This document shows, in pieces, positions 7,096 through 7,987 of a DNA stretch of 7,987 nt; the stretch's first letter is position 1; every line of letters starts with the position of its first letter. The stretch is from an uncultured Mucispirillum sp. GTDB lineage: Bacteria > Chrysiogenota > Deferribacteres > Deferribacterales > Mucispirillaceae. A program made the translations under genes and the position numbers. The stretch spans positions 1 to 7,987 of the forward strand of contig CAMWVK010000050.1 in NCBI GenBank assembly GCA_947177675.1. The letters run 5' to 3'. Below the pieces are notes generated by a model that was not told where the DNA came from, did not search any database, and saw nothing but the letters and a program-made list of their open reading frames with translations.

Positions 7096-7848
7096 CTATA
7101 TCATTTCAACTTCTATTTTAGAAGCTTCATCTTTCCTTAAAGATAAATGATAACCTTTTACTTTCATTTCAACAGGGTCACCAAGTGGAGCAACTCTCTC
7201 TACTTCAATAATGGTTCCTGTTGTAAGCCCCATTTCTGTAATTCGTTTAAAAAGATTACCTTTTGAAATAATCTTTACGACTTTACAGCGTTCTCCAGGA
7301 CGAACATCATTTAATTTTTTCACAATACGACCTCCTTGAAGTTGTTTGCTGTGATTTTCATACACTTTATCTGAAATAGAAGATATACATTCCTGACAAA
7401 CTTCTAAAGAAATAGCTTTATCACAATGACTGATTTTACCATTTGCCCATTCTTCGCCACCTCTAGGACATATCTCAATAAATTCAGCAAATCTAGCAAG
7501 CCTGTCAATAATTTCCACCGATATACCATGCTCCATAGCACAGGCTGCTTTATCAGCTTTCTCTACTGATACCCCTAAAACTTTAACAAAAAAATCTTTT
7601 AAAAGCTCATGACGGCGTAATACATCCATTGCTGCTATGCGTCCTTCATTTGTTAAAGTAATAACATCATAAGGTGCATAGTTTATCATACCTTTATCTG
7701 CAAGTGTTTTTAATGCACCAGTAACAGATGCATTTGATACATTAAGTCGTTTTGCAATATCCTTTGGTCTGACAGCTTCTTTTTCCGATATAATAAGATA
7801 AATCGTTTCCAAATAATCTTCTAAACTGGAAGTAAGTTCTTCACTCAA
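7096..7848 (-). CDS. DtxR/MntR-family metal regulator fused to FeoA domain
   Basis: A cytoplasmic metal-dependent repressor, likely sensing Fe(II) and controlling feoB. Residues 1-70 form the winged helix-turn-helix (PKDIAKRLNVSNASVTGALK region, 28-47). Residues 75-125 form the dimerisation/metal domain, with H80 and C103-x-x-E106-H107. D11 and E14 match the MntR ligands, while C103 matches the DtxR Cys. A linker carries CPRGG (C127), HCD (C142) and CQEC (C151, C154). Residues 175-250 are a complete FeoA/SH3-like domain, including EMGLTTGTIIEV, APLGDPVEMKVKG and LSLRKDEA. DtxR proteins often end in an SH3-like domain, but this one is a close FeoA match. The start is TTG 7848, with only a weak GGGA upstream and no in-frame ATG before residue 54. 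It lies directly before feoB, and no separate feoA is seen. Confidence 0.9.
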   Translation of the reverse strand: MSEELTSSLEDYLETIYLIISEKEAVRPKDIAKRLNVSNASVTGALKTLADKGMINYAPYDVITLTNEGRIAAMDVLRRHELLKDFFVKVLGVSVEKADKAACAMEHGISVEIIDRLARFAEFIEICPRGGEEWANGKISHCDKAISLEVCQECISSISDKVYENHSKQLQGGRIVKKLNDVRPGERCKVVKIISKGNLFKRITEMGLTTGTIIEVERVAPLGDPVEMKVKGYHLSLRKDEASKIEVEMI

Positions 7849-7866
7849 ATAAATATCCCATTTGCA

Positions 7867-7889
7867 CTAAATAAATTATTCTTATTTAG
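7867..7889. promoter_or_regulatory. Inverted repeat at the regulator's promoter
   Basis: CTAAATAA-N7-TTATTTAG is a perfect inverted repeat with 8-bp arms. It begins 1 bp downstream of a -10-like box and ends 18 bp before the TTG start, where a repressor could act at the transcription start. Its half-sites face the opposite way to those of the feoB palindrome and lack GG/CC, so it may serve a different protein or arise by chance in AT-rich DNA. Confidence 0.4.
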
Positions 7890-7890
7890 A

Positions 7891-7917
7891 AATATACTAT
7901 TTTACTAGATAAGTCAA
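7891..7917 (-). promoter_or_regulatory. Candidate promoter of the regulator gene
   Basis: The minus strand has TTGACT (7912-7917) as a -35 box and TATATT (7891-7896) as a -10 box, each matching consensus at 5 of 6 positions. The spacer of 15 nt is shorter than ideal. Transcription would start near 7884, inside the inverted repeat at 7867-7889. Confidence 0.5.
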
Positions 7918-7949
7918 TATAAAATCTTATTGAGATAAAATATTAAATA

Positions 7950-7963
7950 ATATATATATATAT
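7950..7963. repeat. Short AT dinucleotide tract
   Basis: Seven uninterrupted AT units lie about 35 bp upstream of the regulator's -35 box, in DNA that is almost pure A+T. The tract could act as a flexible or UP-like element, but nothing else supports a function. Confidence 0.4.
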
Positions 7964-7987
7964 CTTTTATTATAAGTAAGTTAAGAT

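Noticed and set aside
7841..7861. Six-codon leader peptide (MGYLFE) before the regulator
   Set aside because: It has no Shine-Dalgarno site, no codon bias suggesting attenuation and no hairpin-terminator, so it is not called as a gene.
7885..7902. Second copy of the feoB-type box at the regulator promoter
   Set aside because: Only TAG/CTA half-sites remain and the GG/CC core is missing, so the similarity is too weak.

Overview
All seven genes in this AT-rich window lie on the minus strand, in three or four transcription units; no mobile element, RNA gene or CRISPR array is visible. A periplasmic multihaem c-type cytochrome, a DtxR/FeoB ferrous-iron module and a low-GC genome suggest an anaerobic or respiratory Gram-negative, possibly a Deferribacterota relative such as Mucispirillum. 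That placement is only a guess from gene style.

In transcription order (right to left), the first block is ferrous-iron uptake. A regulator fusing a DtxR/MntR-type repressor to a C-terminal FeoA domain (7096-7848) is followed by feoB (4778-7018). Next comes a 56-residue Cys-rich, single-span FeoB-associated membrane protein (4591-4761), and a good intrinsic terminator closes the unit (4541-4578). The 77-bp gap between regulator and feoB holds a perfect 18-bp palindrome inside a plausible promoter, which I read as the metal-dependent operator. No stand-alone feoA is present; the regulator's own FeoA domain may take its place.

The second block is purine biosynthesis, purH-purD-purE, with a short TsaC/YrdC-type tRNA-modification gene coupled to purE by a TAATG overlap. 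The genes are 9-19 bp apart or overlapping, so they form one operon. purK is not in the window.

The third block is a secreted triheme cytochrome c (8-367) behind its own promoter with a perfect TTGACA -35 box.

The most interesting material is in the iron module: the fusion regulator with a mixed MntR/DtxR metal site and an additional Cys cluster, its likely operator, a long acidic helical insertion in FeoB, and the small Cys-rich partner. These are lineage-style variations on a known system, not a wholly new system.
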